From Microbacterium sediminis (lineage in GTDB: Bacteria; Actinomycetota; Actinomycetes; Actinomycetales; Microbacteriaceae): a DNA stretch of 64,000 bases. Location of the stretch: positions 1-64,000 of the forward strand of contig NZ_CP038257.1 in NCBI RefSeq assembly GCF_004564075.1, in the 5' to 3' direction. Below, piece by piece: positions 1-7,198 of the stretch. Under the pieces are notes generated by a model. It did not search any database. It saw only the letters and a program-made list of their open reading frames with translations, and was not told the DNA's origin. The position numbers and the translations under genes were made by a program. Every line of letters begins with the position of its first letter. The stretch's first letter is position 1.

Positions 1-37
1 CGAGCGGGCCCGCTTCCTCGACTGCTGGACGAGCTGA
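1..37 (+). CDS. C-terminal tail of an unidentified CDS (partial)
   Basis: Reading from base 2 gives an open frame of eleven codons ending in TGA (ERARFLDCWTS). The gene starts outside the window. The piece is too short to identify, and the assignment rests only on frame and on the promoter that follows it. Confidence 0.3.
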   Translation, partial: ERARFLDCWTS

Positions 38-65
38 CCCGAACGGGCCAGGGCAGGCCACTGGT

Positions 66-110
66 GAATGTCGGTGGCCTGCCCTAGTCTCTTAACTGTC
101 AGATTCACAC
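66..110 (+). promoter_or_regulatory. PafBC-type damage promoter plus conserved operator, copy 1
   Basis: TGTCGGTG at 69-76, eight bases, then TAGTCT at 85-90 match the RecA-independent DNA-damage promoter consensus (TTGTCRGTG-N8-TAnnnT) bound by PafBC in mycobacteria. ACTGTCAGATTCACAC follows at 95-110, where the transcript should start. The same operator-like block recurs at four other plus-strand genes, so it is probably a shared repressor site. It drives the gene at 139. Confidence 0.75.
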
Positions 111-138
111 ATCCGCCACACTCATCGAAGGAGACACC

Positions 139-855
139 ATGGACAGGCACGAGGTTCTCGCGGTCGCGAAGACGATCTACTCGCAGATCGAGCGCGGCTC
201 CCTCTGGGCACTCGGCGCGGGCAAGGTCAGCGCCGTGCTGGTCGACGACATGCCCGGCCTCAGCTTCCCGGCCCGCATCCTCCCCTTCCGCGCCGACGGC
301 ACCCGCGCCTCGCGGCCGCGCGTGATGAAGGTGGAGGTGCTGCTGAACGGACTCGACCTGTACGACGTGCGCGTCACGTGGCGGCAGGGCGCCGAGATCC
401 GCACGCACTTCCAGCTGCGCAACGTCTACGCCGAGGATCTGACGGCGCTGATGCTGTCGCTCGACTTCGACGGGGCCACCATCGTCAACCCCCGGATGGC
501 TCCCTGCGAGGCCGAGAAGCCGAACCCCGCACCGAAGCCCGCGGCCGGCGCGGAGGCGCTGCCGGTGGGCACGATCCTCGCCTCCCAGTGGGGGTACGAG
601 CAGACCAACGTCGACTTCTACCAGGTGGTCGCCGCCACGGCGCAGACGGTGCAGCTGCGCCCCATCCGCTCCCGCGTGACAGGTGAGGCCGGCTTCATGT
701 CCGAGCACGTGACCGCAGTGCCGGACGAGTTCACCGGCGAGGCGTTCCGCCGCAAGGTGATCACGTTCGGGTCGAGCCCGTTCGTGGCGATCAACGACCA
801 CGCCAACGCCTACGTCTGGGAGGGCGCGGAGCTGACCGCCTCCCACTACGCCTGA
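139..855 (+). CDS. Hypothetical plasmid protein, 238 aa
   Basis: The ATG is chosen because AAGGAGACACC stands directly before it; the same leader precedes the ATGs at 27765 and 30103. The protein is soluble with no signal peptide or membrane segment. Residues 1-120 form one segment. A Pro/Ala-rich linker follows near 128-140, then a C-terminal part beginning GTILASQWGYEQTNVDFY, which resembles a segment seen in other plasmid and phage proteins. No catalytic motif is recognised. It is controlled by a damage-type promoter with operator and followed by a hairpin terminator, so it is a single-gene unit. The function is unknown. Confidence 0.85.
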   Translation: MDRHEVLAVAKTIYSQIERGSLWALGAGKVSAVLVDDMPGLSFPARILPFRADGTRASRPRVMKVEVLLNGLDLYDVRVTWRQGAEIRTHFQLRNVYAEDLTALMLSLDFDGATIVNPRMAPCEAEKPNPAPKPAAGAEALPVGTILASQWGYEQTNVDFYQVVAATAQTVQLRPIRSRVTGEAGFMSEHVTAVPDEFTGEAFRRKVITFGSSPFVAINDHANAYVWEGAELTASHYA

Positions 856-863
856 CCAGGCGC

Positions 864-895
864 GCCCCGCCCTCTTGATCCCCGGAGGGCGGGGC
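864..895 (+). terminator. Intrinsic-type hairpin after the 139 gene
   Basis: GCCCCGCCCTC (864-874) pairs perfectly with GAGGGCGGGGC (885-895) around a 10-base loop. There is no U-tract, as is common in actinobacteria. It separates the upstream gene from the promoter at 908. Confidence 0.65.
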
Positions 896-907
896 ACCCG
901 GCCGGTC

Positions 908-951
908 AATGTCGGTGGCCCCGCATAGTCTCCTAACTGTCAGATTCACAC
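908..951 (+). promoter_or_regulatory. PafBC-type damage promoter plus conserved operator, copy 2
   Basis: TGTCGGTG at 910-917, N8, TAGTCT at 926-931, then ACTGTCAGATTCACAC at 936-951. Order and spacing are as in copy 1. It should drive the coupled genes from 971 to about 2611. Confidence 0.75.
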
Positions 952-970
952 CTCAGAGCAAGGGCAAATC

Positions 971-1204
971 ATGAACACCAACGGCACCACCACCGAGTTC
1001 GTCGCCTACAGCACCGCCCCGTGCCTGCGCTGCGGCAACACCTCCACCGTGTTCCTCCCAGCAACCGCGGCGAGCGCGATCGCCAACCGCCGACCTGTGC
1101 ACGAGGTGCTCCCCGAGGCCACCCCGGAGCTTCGGGAGCTGCTGATCTCCGGCATCCACCCCGAGTGCTGGGATGCCCTCTTCGGCGCCCTGGAGGACGA
1201 GTGA
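971..1204 (+). CDS. Small CxxC protein, 77 aa
   Basis: First gene after regulatory copy 2. The ATG follows AAGGGC at a usable distance. Residues 16-25 contain PCLRCGNTST, a CxxC knuckle that could bind zinc, and the C-terminal half (ELLISGIHPECWDALFG) looks helical. Similar small zinc-knuckle proteins occur on actinobacterial plasmids and phages, but no function is known. The stop overlaps the GTG of the next gene (GTGA), so the two are translationally coupled. Confidence 0.75.
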   Translation: MNTNGTTTEFVAYSTAPCLRCGNTSTVFLPATAASAIANRRPVHEVLPEATPELRELLISGIHPECWDALFGALEDE

Positions 1205-1347
1205 GCGCCCCGGCGACGGTGTGCAGCTACTGCGCCTACTTCGCAGGACTGCGCACCACCGCCGCCCTCCCCCGCACCACCCACAACCCCACGGCCGCAC
1301 ACCTGGCCAGCCACCCCGTCAACGCCATAAGGATCCCCACCTCATGA
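1201..1347 (+). CDS. Very small CxxC protein, 48 aa
   Basis: It is predicted because a GTG at 1201 overlaps the previous stop (GTGA) and the frame closes with TGA exactly overlapping the next ATG (ATGA at 1344). This double coupling is hard to explain by chance. The N-terminus has CSYCAYFAGL, a CxxC pair, and the rest is Thr/Pro/His-rich. It could be a zinc-knuckle partner of the preceding protein. There is no recognised family. Confidence 0.55.
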   Translation: MSAPATVCSYCAYFAGLRTTAALPRTTHNPTAAHLASHPVNAIRIPTS

Positions 1348-1610
1348 CCACCACCGCCCCGAGCTTCGAGCTCACCACCTACACCTCGCAGATCGACGGC
1401 GCCGCCGTCGCCGAGATCGCCACCCACCAGGTCACCGGCCGCGTCCGCATCTACCTCAACGAAGCCCCCATCTGGGACGCCGACCCCGAGACCGACGACC
1501 CCGCCGGCCACGGCCGCGCCGCGCTCGCCGCATACGACCGCGACCCGACGCCGGCAACCGCGCAGGACTGCGTCGACGCGCTGCGCGACCTCCTCCCCGC
1601 CCTGCACTGA
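1344..1610 (+). CDS. Hypothetical protein, 88 aa
   Basis: The start is fixed by the ATGA overlap with the preceding small gene. It is an acidic, soluble small protein (FELTTYTSQIDGAAVAEI near the N-terminus; QDCVDALRDLLPAL at the C-terminus) with no membrane segment or recognised motif. It lies in the damage-type operon ahead of the DUF3560 gene. Confidence 0.65.
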   Translation: MTTTAPSFELTTYTSQIDGAAVAEIATHQVTGRVRIYLNEAPIWDADPETDDPAGHGRAALAAYDRDPTPATAQDCVDALRDLLPALH

Positions 1611-1633
1611 CCACCACCCACGAAAGGCACCTC

Positions 1634-2611
1634 ATGCTGACGATCACCCACACCCACGAAGAAGGCACCCTCATCGACGGCACCGCCCGCGGCGACGGCA
1701 CCGCCGAGATCCTCAAGGCCAACGGCTGGCGCTGGGGCCGCTCCATCGGCGCCTGGTACCTGCCCCACTCCCGCGACCACCGCCCCAAGAGATACGCCAT
1801 CGACCAGACCGCCAAGGCACTCACCGCCGCCGGCTTCGACGTCGCCCTCGACCTCGACGACACCGTGCGCCCCACCGCCGAGGTCGAAGCCGACAAGATC
1901 GCCCGCCAGCAGGATCGAGCCGAAGCGCTCGCCGCCAAAGCCGACCGGAAGACCGACGCCGCGCTCGCCGCGGATGCGGCCGCGGATCGCGCGCATCGGG
2001 CCCTGCCGGAGGGCGGGGAGCCGATCAAGATCGGGCATCACTCGGAGGGCCGCCATCGCAGGGCGATCGAGCGTGCGCACACGGCGATGCGGCGCACCAT
2101 CGAGGCGACCGCCGAGGCCGAGCGTGCGGCTGCTCGCGCGGAGGCTGCGGCGCACACCACGGCGATGCGGTACTCACCGCGGCAGGTCGCCAACCGGCTG
2201 GAGAAGATCGCCGCCGACATCCGCCGTGTGCAGCGGCACCTCGACGGGTACATCGCCGATCGAGGTACCCCGTACGCCCGGCAGATCCCGCGCGCCGAGG
2301 GCACCGCACGCGACCGGTACCTGTCCGAACTCGCCGAGCACCAAGACGCGCACGCCTACTGGGAGGGGATCCGCGCCCAGCAGATCGCCGACGGGGTCGC
2401 CACGAACTTCACCCGCGACCAGTTCACCAAGGGCGACATCGTCAAGGTCGACGGCCGGTGGGCCGTCGTGCTGCGCATCAACCCGAAGAGCCTGTCTGTG
2501 CAGTCGCAGCACTGGCGCTACACCGCCCGCTACGACCAGATCCAGGAGCACCACCCCGGCGGCGCGGACGCGGCCGAGAAGGTCGCCGAGCTGCTGGCCG
2601 CTCGCCGCTGA
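1634..2611 (+). CDS. DUF3560 domain protein, 325 aa
   Basis: The N-terminal 65 residues resemble the short N-terminal part of other plasmid-borne members (NGWRWGRSIGAWYLP). Residues about 95-200 form an Ala/Arg/Glu-rich coiled coil carrying IKIGHHSEGRHRRAIER, the typical DUF3560 signature. The C-terminal part (KGDIVKVDGRWAVVLRINPKSLSV) looks like a small beta-barrel. DUF3560 proteins are common on actinobacterial plasmids and mobile elements, but their activity is unknown. The ATG is preceded by GAAAGG. The TGA overlaps the next promoter. Confidence 0.85.
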   Translation: MLTITHTHEEGTLIDGTARGDGTAEILKANGWRWGRSIGAWYLPHSRDHRPKRYAIDQTAKALTAAGFDVALDLDDTVRPTAEVEADKIARQQDRAEALAAKADRKTDAALAADAAADRAHRALPEGGEPIKIGHHSEGRHRRAIERAHTAMRRTIEATAEAERAAARAEAAAHTTAMRYSPRQVANRLEKIAADIRRVQRHLDGYIADRGTPYARQIPRAEGTARDRYLSELAEHQDAHAYWEGIRAQQIADGVATNFTRDQFTKGDIVKVDGRWAVVLRINPKSLSVQSQHWRYTARYDQIQEHHPGGADAAEKVAELLAARR

Positions 2612-2654
2612 ATGTCGGTGACCCTTCCTAGTCTTGTAACTGTCAGATTCACAC
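2611..2654 (+). promoter_or_regulatory. PafBC-type damage promoter plus conserved operator, copy 3
   Basis: TGTCGGTG at 2613-2620, N8, TAGTCT at 2629-2634, then ACTGTCAGATTCACAC at 2639-2654. It begins on the last base of the DUF3560 stop codon, so there is no spare intergenic DNA. It drives the gene at 2674. Confidence 0.75.
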
Positions 2655-2673
2655 ACTAGGAAGGGCCACCACC

Positions 2674-3105
2674 ATGGGTCAGTACACCGTCCTCACCATC
2701 ACCACCGGCACCAAGCCCCTCACCGAGAAGAAGGCCACCAAAGCCGCCGACGCCATCGAGATCCACGACACCGAGATCTACGAGACCGACGCCGGCTGGA
2801 CGATCGCCGGCCACTCCAAGTACCAGCCCGACAACCTCCACACCATCGCAGCTCGCCTCTCCCGCCACGGCGCAACCGTCACCGTCAGCGAGGAATGGGA
2901 CACCCGCGACGCCGACACCCCCGGCACCACCACCACGACCTACCGCAACGGCGAGCACCAGCCCCAGCACGACCAGGAAACCCACCTCGCCCCCGCCGAC
3001 CTCCACGCCGCCCTCGCCGCCGTACGCAACGCCCTCGACGGCAACGGCGACCTGATCACCGCCTCGCGCTGGCTCGTCGACGGCTTCGACGGCACCCGCC
3101 CCTGA
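2674..3105 (+). CDS. Hypothetical protein, 143 aa
   Basis: Starts 19 bases after the operator with AGGAAGGGCC as a ribosome site. It is soluble and Thr-rich. The N-terminal half alternates strands and helices (GQYTVLTITTGTKPL). The C-terminal helix (LHAALAAVRNALDGNG) ends in WLVDGFDGTRP. There are no recognised motifs. It is a single-gene unit closed by a long palindrome. Confidence 0.75.
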   Translation: MGQYTVLTITTGTKPLTEKKATKAADAIEIHDTEIYETDAGWTIAGHSKYQPDNLHTIAARLSRHGATVTVSEEWDTRDADTPGTTTTTYRNGEHQPQHDQETHLAPADLHAALAAVRNALDGNGDLITASRWLVDGFDGTRP

Positions 3106-3112
3106 CCACACA

Positions 3113-3148
3113 CCGGGGATGCGGCGAGCGCGCTCGCCGCATCCCCGG
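3113..3148 (+). terminator. Perfect 36-bp palindrome, likely bidirectional terminator
   Basis: CCGGGGATGCGGCGAGCG (3113-3130) is followed at once by its exact reverse complement (3131-3148). It lies seven bases after the stop of the 2674 gene, and a strong hairpin would form in RNA. A cruciform or protein site is also possible because the symmetry is complete. Confidence 0.6.
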
Positions 3149-3170
3149 GGGGTGCCCCTATTGTCGCCAA

Positions 3171-3464
3171 ATGCCCCGCACCATCCCGACCCGCGTCATC
3201 ACGGCCGTGCGCACCGCCGACAGCATCCGCGTCTACGTCGCCCACGACCCCCGCGCCAGCTACTCCCGATCCGTCATCCCCACCGTCACCCGCAACCGCA
3301 CCACCTGGGGATACCTCACCGACGGCCGCCCGATCCTCACCGGCCAGATCGACCACACGCTCGACCCCGCCGACAGCATCCGCGGCGAGCGCGACGCCGA
3401 GAAAGTCACCGCCGCCCTGCAGCAGGACCGAGCCGTCTCCGTCGTCGTCTACGACTTCGCCTGA
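3171..3464 (+). CDS. Hypothetical protein, 97 aa, probably leaderless
   Basis: The ATG at 3171 is chosen because a -10-like TATTGT (3159-3164) ends only six bases upstream and there is no ribosome site; actinobacteria use leaderless mRNAs often. The small basic N-terminus (RTIPTRVITAVRTADSIRVY) is followed by beta-rich sequence and an acidic helix near the end. No family is recognised. A hairpin terminator follows. Confidence 0.6.
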   Translation: MPRTIPTRVITAVRTADSIRVYVAHDPRASYSRSVIPTVTRNRTTWGYLTDGRPILTGQIDHTLDPADSIRGERDAEKVTAALQQDRAVSVVVYDFA

Positions 3465-3474
3465 TCCGCTCCAC

Positions 3475-3510
3475 CGAGACCCCGGACACCCCCACGGTGC
3501 CGGGGTCTCG
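3475..3510 (+). terminator. Hairpin terminator
   Basis: CGAGACCCCGG (3475-3485) pairs with CCGGGGTCTCG (3500-3510) around a 14-base loop, eleven bases past the stop of the 3171 gene. Confidence 0.65.
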
Positions 3511-3610
3511 TCGCGCCCGGGCACATCGTGCCGAACTCGTGGCGTCCCCGCCCTCGTCGCTACGCTGAGTCCCCCGCGGCGAGCGCGCCCACCCGGACGG
3601 AGACCCCAGC

Positions 3611-3988
3611 ATGACCCGAGAGACCCACGAACCGGACGAGCCGATCAACTGGCCCTACGGCCACGTCTCCGTCACCCCCGGCCGGACGACAGACCCCGCC
3701 GCAGACCGCATCGCGCTCGCCGCAGTCGCCGTCACCCTCACCGACGACGACCACGACGAGTGCATCCGCGTCACTCTCGGCCCCACGGACCACTACCTGC
3801 ACTCGACCACAGCCCGCGCCCTCGCCGACGAGCTCGCTGCCCACAACGGCACTCCCGTGACGATCACCATTCACGACATCCCCCATGCCGCCAGCGGCCC
3901 CGCAGCTCGAGCGCTCCGCCACGCGCTCGAGCTGCGCCTGACCGAGTGGAACCAGCGCCCCGCCGCCTACGGCATCCCGGGCGTCTGA
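3611..3988 (+). CDS. Hypothetical protein, 125 aa
   Basis: An upstream TACGCT (3561) could be the -10, and CGGAGACC gives a ribosome site before the ATG. It is an acidic soluble protein with a central DDDHDECIRVTLG and a C-terminal Ala/Arg helix. No family is recognised. It is the last plasmid-backbone gene before the transposon end. Confidence 0.65.
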   Translation: MTRETHEPDEPINWPYGHVSVTPGRTTDPAADRIALAAVAVTLTDDDHDECIRVTLGPTDHYLHSTTARALADELAAHNGTPVTITIHDIPHAASGPAARALRHALELRLTEWNQRPAAYGIPGV

Positions 3989-4067
3989 CACCCCGACGAC
4001 GCGAGCACCCGGCGAGCTGCGCTCGCCGCAGTTGTCGTGCCCCGGATGAGGGCCGGCTCCTCCCGAT

Positions 4068-4164
4068 TGTAGGTTCCCGCTCGAGATGGCGAGGAATGCC
4101 GCGATTCCACGGTAGTTGGCTGGGGTTTCGGGTTCAGGATTCCGCGAGTAGTGGCGGATTCTTA
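4068..4164 (+). repeat. Left terminal inverted repeat and internal repeat of the transposon
   Basis: Outermost TGTAGGTTCCCG (4068-4079) and ATGGCG (4086-4091). AGTGGCGGATTCTTA (4150-4164) repeats the subterminal motif of the right end. The stretch 3989-4305 has no credible gene; it holds this end and the CCGAT duplicate at 4063-4067. Confidence 0.7.
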
Positions 4165-4305
4165 CAAGAGCTCATGGCCGTCGCGGCGATCGGCTACACA
4201 CCATGCAGCGTGTCCGAACCGGCAGCGACGCGCTCTCCCCGGCCGCAGCAGCGCCCCCCGACGTGAACGGGAATACTCTCGTCAATCGGGGAGCTCCGGC
4301 AGGCG

Positions 4306-4647
4306 TCATCCTCCGCCGGGCAGATGCTCGAGGTGCCCGATGGCCTCCTCGAGCAGTTCGGAGACGTGGTCGTCGAAGAGCGAGTAGTGGATGTGCCGGC
4401 CGTCGCGCGTGCCAAGGACCAGGCTCAGATGCCGCAGCAGCCGCAAATGGTTCGATGTGGTCGTCTGTCCGATGTGCAGCTGTTCGCTGAGGTCGGTCAC
4501 GGTGCTCGGCTGAACACTCAGCGCGCTCAGAATGCGCAGCCGCACAGGTGACGCCAGTGCCTGCATGATCTCGGCGAGACGCTCAGCATCCGCTACGGAC
4601 AGGGTGCCTGCTTCCCGACGCGTCTCAGTACCGGCCATGCTCACCAT
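4306..4647 (-). CDS. ArsR/SmtB-family zinc/cobalt-sensing repressor, 113 aa
   Basis: A winged-helix metalloregulator. The core reads LASPVRLRILSAL ... TTTSNHLRLLRHLSLV, the ArsR recognition-helix pattern. Near the C-terminus the residues D-x-H-x10-H-x-x-H (DDHVSELLEEAIGHLEH) form the alpha-5 metal site of CzrA/SmtB-type Zn(II)/Co(II) sensors. The cysteine site of CadC-type sensors is absent. GGAGGGCACA precedes the ATG. It is divergent from the cation ATPase and should repress it until zinc or cobalt binds. Confidence 0.9.
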   Translation of the reverse strand: MVSMAGTETRREAGTLSVADAERLAEIMQALASPVRLRILSALSVQPSTVTDLSEQLHIGQTTTSNHLRLLRHLSLVLGTRDGRHIHYSLFDDHVSELLEEAIGHLEHLPGGG

Positions 4648-4683
4648 TGTGCCCTCCGATCACGACAATCATTCACAACTACA

Positions 4684-4707
4684 ATATATCATGATCTTGT
4701 GATGTAT
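4684..4707. promoter_or_regulatory. Candidate ArsR/SmtB operator between the divergent genes
   Basis: ATATATCA (4684-4691), eight bases, TGATGTAT (4700-4707): an 8-8-8 inverted repeat with one mismatch. It is the only AT-rich symmetry in the gap and is placed to block both divergent promoters. A -10-like TATCCT (4705-4710) overlaps it. Confidence 0.5.
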
Positions 4708-4716
4708 CCTGGTCGT

Positions 4717-6753
4717 ATGACTGCTTCTTCCCCGACGACTACCGCGCCCGCTGCGGAGACGCACGACCATTCCCACGGTTCGGCCCGGTGGGAGCTGTGG
4801 TTCGCGATCGCCGCGGGCGTGACCTACGCCGGCGGGATGATCGCCGAGTTCGCGTTGGGGCTGCCGATGGTCGGGTGGCCGTTGGTGTTCTTCCTCGCCA
4901 CCTACTTCTTCGGTGGGTTCTTCACGTTCCGCACCGCGATCGCCTCGACGATGCGAGGGAAGTTCGAGGTCGACTTCCTCATGCTGGTGGCCGCGATCGG
5001 CGCCGCCCTCATCGGCCGGTGGGCGGAAGGGGCGGTGCTGCTGTTCCTGTTCAGCCTCGGCCACGCGCTCGAGGAATACGCCCTCAGCCGTGCCAGCAAG
5101 TCCATCGAGTCCCTGGCCGAGCTCGCTCCCCGCAGCGCCCTGGTGCGCCGCGGCGGGGACGAGCCGGTGGAGGTGCCGGTGGAGGAGATCGTCGTCGGGG
5201 ACATCGTCGTCATCCGCCCGAACTCCCGCATTCCCTCAGACGGGTTCGTGATCTCCGGGGTGTCCGCGGTGGATCAGTCCGCGGTCACCGGGGAGTCGAT
5301 TCCGGTGGAGAAGGAGCCGGTGGCCGACCCGGAGCGGGCGATGCGCACCGTCGACACCCTGCCCGCCGCCAACCGTGTGTTCGCCGGCACCGTGAACGGG
5401 TCCGGCGTGCTCGAGGTCGAGGTCACCGCGACCTCCGCGGACTCGACGCTCAGCAAGGTCGTCGAGCTCGTCCGCTCCGCCGACCAGGCCGCCTCCCCCA
5501 CACAGCAGTTCATCGACCGGTTCCAGCGTTGGTACGTGCCCGCCGTGATCCTCGGGGTCGCCGTCACCCTCCTGATCTCCTGGCTCGCGTTCGCGCAACC
5601 GTTCCCCGACGCGTTCTACCTCGCCATGACCGTGCTCGTCGCCGCCAGCCCCTGCGCGCTCGCGATCGCAACCCCGGCCGCGGTGCTGGCAGGGGTCGCC
5701 CGTGCTGCGCGTGCCGGGGTGCTCGTCAAGGGCGGCGCCCCGCTCGAGACGCTCGGGCGGGTCAAGGCGATGGCGTTCGACAAGACCGGCACCCTGACCT
5801 GGGGTGCCCCCCGGGTGACGTCCGTCACCCCCGCCGCCGACGTGCCCGAGTCCGAGCTGATCCGCACTCTGGTCGCTGTCGAAGCGCTCAGCGATCACCC
5901 GCTGGCCGAGGCGATCGTCCGCGACCTCGAGCCCCGCGTCCCCCAGGCCGAGCGCCTCACCGCGACAGACCTGAACGCGGTCGTCGGGCGTGGCGTCACG
6001 GCGACGATCGACGGCGAGCGGGTCGACGTCGGCAACCTGCGCATGTTCGACGAGCAGCAACTCGCGCTGACCGGCACGCTCGCCGACGCGTACACGCAGG
6101 CGCGGGACTCCGGGCAGACGCTGATGATCATCCGCCGTGGCGACCGGTTCCTCGGCATCGTCGGCGTGATGGATGCGTCCCGCGCGGAGTCCGCCCAGGT
6201 GCTCAGCGCGCTCCGGGGCGCGAACGTGGGGCAGCTCGTGATGATCTCCGGCGACAACCAGCGCGTCGCCGACGCGGTCGGCCGGGAAGTCGGCGTCGAC
6301 ACCGCGATCGGCGAACTGCTCCCCGAGGACAAAGTCGCTCAGATCACCCGCCTCGCCGAAACCCACCGACCGATCGCGATGGTCGGCGACGGCGTCAACG
6401 ACGCCCCCGCGATGGCCCGCGCCGACGTCGGCATCGCGATGGGCGCCGCCGGCTCCACCGTCGCGTTGGAAACCTGCGACATCGCGCTGATGAGCGACGA
6501 CCTCGGCCGCGTCCCGTTCGCCGTGCGGCTCAGCCGCGCCACCAGCCGCATCATCCGGCAGAACCTCATCGCCAGCCTCGCGATCGTCGCGTTCCTCATC
6601 CTCGCCACCTTCCTCGGCCTGAACATCGGCGCGGTCGTACTCATCCACGAAGGCTCCACCCTGATCGTCGTCGGCAACGCACTCCGCCTGCTCAACTTCG
6701 AGCGCGGCAAAGAGCACCACGGCATCGACCACGAAGACAGGCCCACCGCTTGA
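4717..6753 (+). CDS. P1B-4-type heavy-metal efflux ATPase, 678 aa
   Basis: ATP-driven export of a soft divalent cation (Co, Zn, Cd or Fe) across the plasma membrane. The N-terminus is short and histidine-rich (HDHSHG) with no CxxC domain. SPCALAI lies in the transport helix, FDKTGTLT carries the phosphorylated Asp, SDHPLAEA is the HP motif, and GDGVNDAPA is the hinge. HEGST in the last membrane helix is the P1B-4 signature. The ATG at 4717 is preferred because the operator covers the earlier GTG/ATG at 4699-4702; a leaderless start six bases after TATCCT is possible. It is paired with the divergent ArsR repressor. Confidence 0.9.
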   Translation: MTASSPTTTAPAAETHDHSHGSARWELWFAIAAGVTYAGGMIAEFALGLPMVGWPLVFFLATYFFGGFFTFRTAIASTMRGKFEVDFLMLVAAIGAALIGRWAEGAVLLFLFSLGHALEEYALSRASKSIESLAELAPRSALVRRGGDEPVEVPVEEIVVGDIVVIRPNSRIPSDGFVISGVSAVDQSAVTGESIPVEKEPVADPERAMRTVDTLPAANRVFAGTVNGSGVLEVEVTATSADSTLSKVVELVRSADQAASPTQQFIDRFQRWYVPAVILGVAVTLLISWLAFAQPFPDAFYLAMTVLVAASPCALAIATPAAVLAGVARAARAGVLVKGGAPLETLGRVKAMAFDKTGTLTWGAPRVTSVTPAADVPESELIRTLVAVEALSDHPLAEAIVRDLEPRVPQAERLTATDLNAVVGRGVTATIDGERVDVGNLRMFDEQQLALTGTLADAYTQARDSGQTLMIIRRGDRFLGIVGVMDASRAESAQVLSALRGANVGQLVMISGDNQRVADAVGREVGVDTAIGELLPEDKVAQITRLAETHRPIAMVGDGVNDAPAMARADVGIAMGAAGSTVALETCDIALMSDDLGRVPFAVRLSRATSRIIRQNLIASLAIVAFLILATFLGLNIGAVVLIHEGSTLIVVGNALRLLNFERGKEHHGIDHEDRPTA

Positions 6754-6792
6754 GAGACTCAGCCGGCGCAGGCGACGGCCTCCCTTGCGCGG

Positions 6793-7188
6793 CTATGTGG
6801 CCCAGCAGGATTGCACGGTGCCGGTCGTTGCCTGCGCGACGGTCGGGATGGTCTCCACGAGTGCTCGTGTGATCTCCTCGGACGCGGGGTACTCGATGAC
6901 CCGCCAACCGACGATGCCGAAGTCCTCATCCAATGCCTGCACCGCGCATGCGAACGACGTCCCAGCGGGTGGCGTGGCTTGGAAGGATACGGTCACGGTG
7001 CGCGCATCGACCAGCTCGTATCCGGTCTCGTCGAATCCGACGTCGTCGAGCGAGTTCGAGACAGTCAGCCACGAAAGCCCGGCGACAGACAGGATTGCCG
7101 CCGTCGCGACGGTGACCCAGAACACGCGGCGGCGGATGGGCCGCGGTCCCCGACCGTAGCGGTCGGCGAGCTCCTCTTTCGTCGTCAC
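6793..7188 (-). CDS. DUF4307 membrane protein, 131 aa
   Basis: One membrane helix near residues 22-45 (VFWVTVATAAILSVAGLSWLTV) follows a basic N-terminus (ELADRYGRGPRPIRRR), with an extracytoplasmic beta-rich domain ending in a Cys (SCWAT). This is the typical DUF4307 layout. The GTG at 7188 is preferred because it avoids a 20-base overlap with the upstream gene and gives the family-like start TTKEELADRYG. It is the last gene of the long minus-strand cytochrome/copper operon. The function is unknown. Confidence 0.75.
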   Translation of the reverse strand: MTTKEELADRYGRGPRPIRRRVFWVTVATAAILSVAGLSWLTVSNSLDDVGFDETGYELVDARTVTVSFQATPPAGTSFACAVQALDEDFGIVGWRVIEYPASEEITRALVETIPTVAQATTGTVQSCWAT

Positions 7189-7198
7189 GTAGTGCGCC

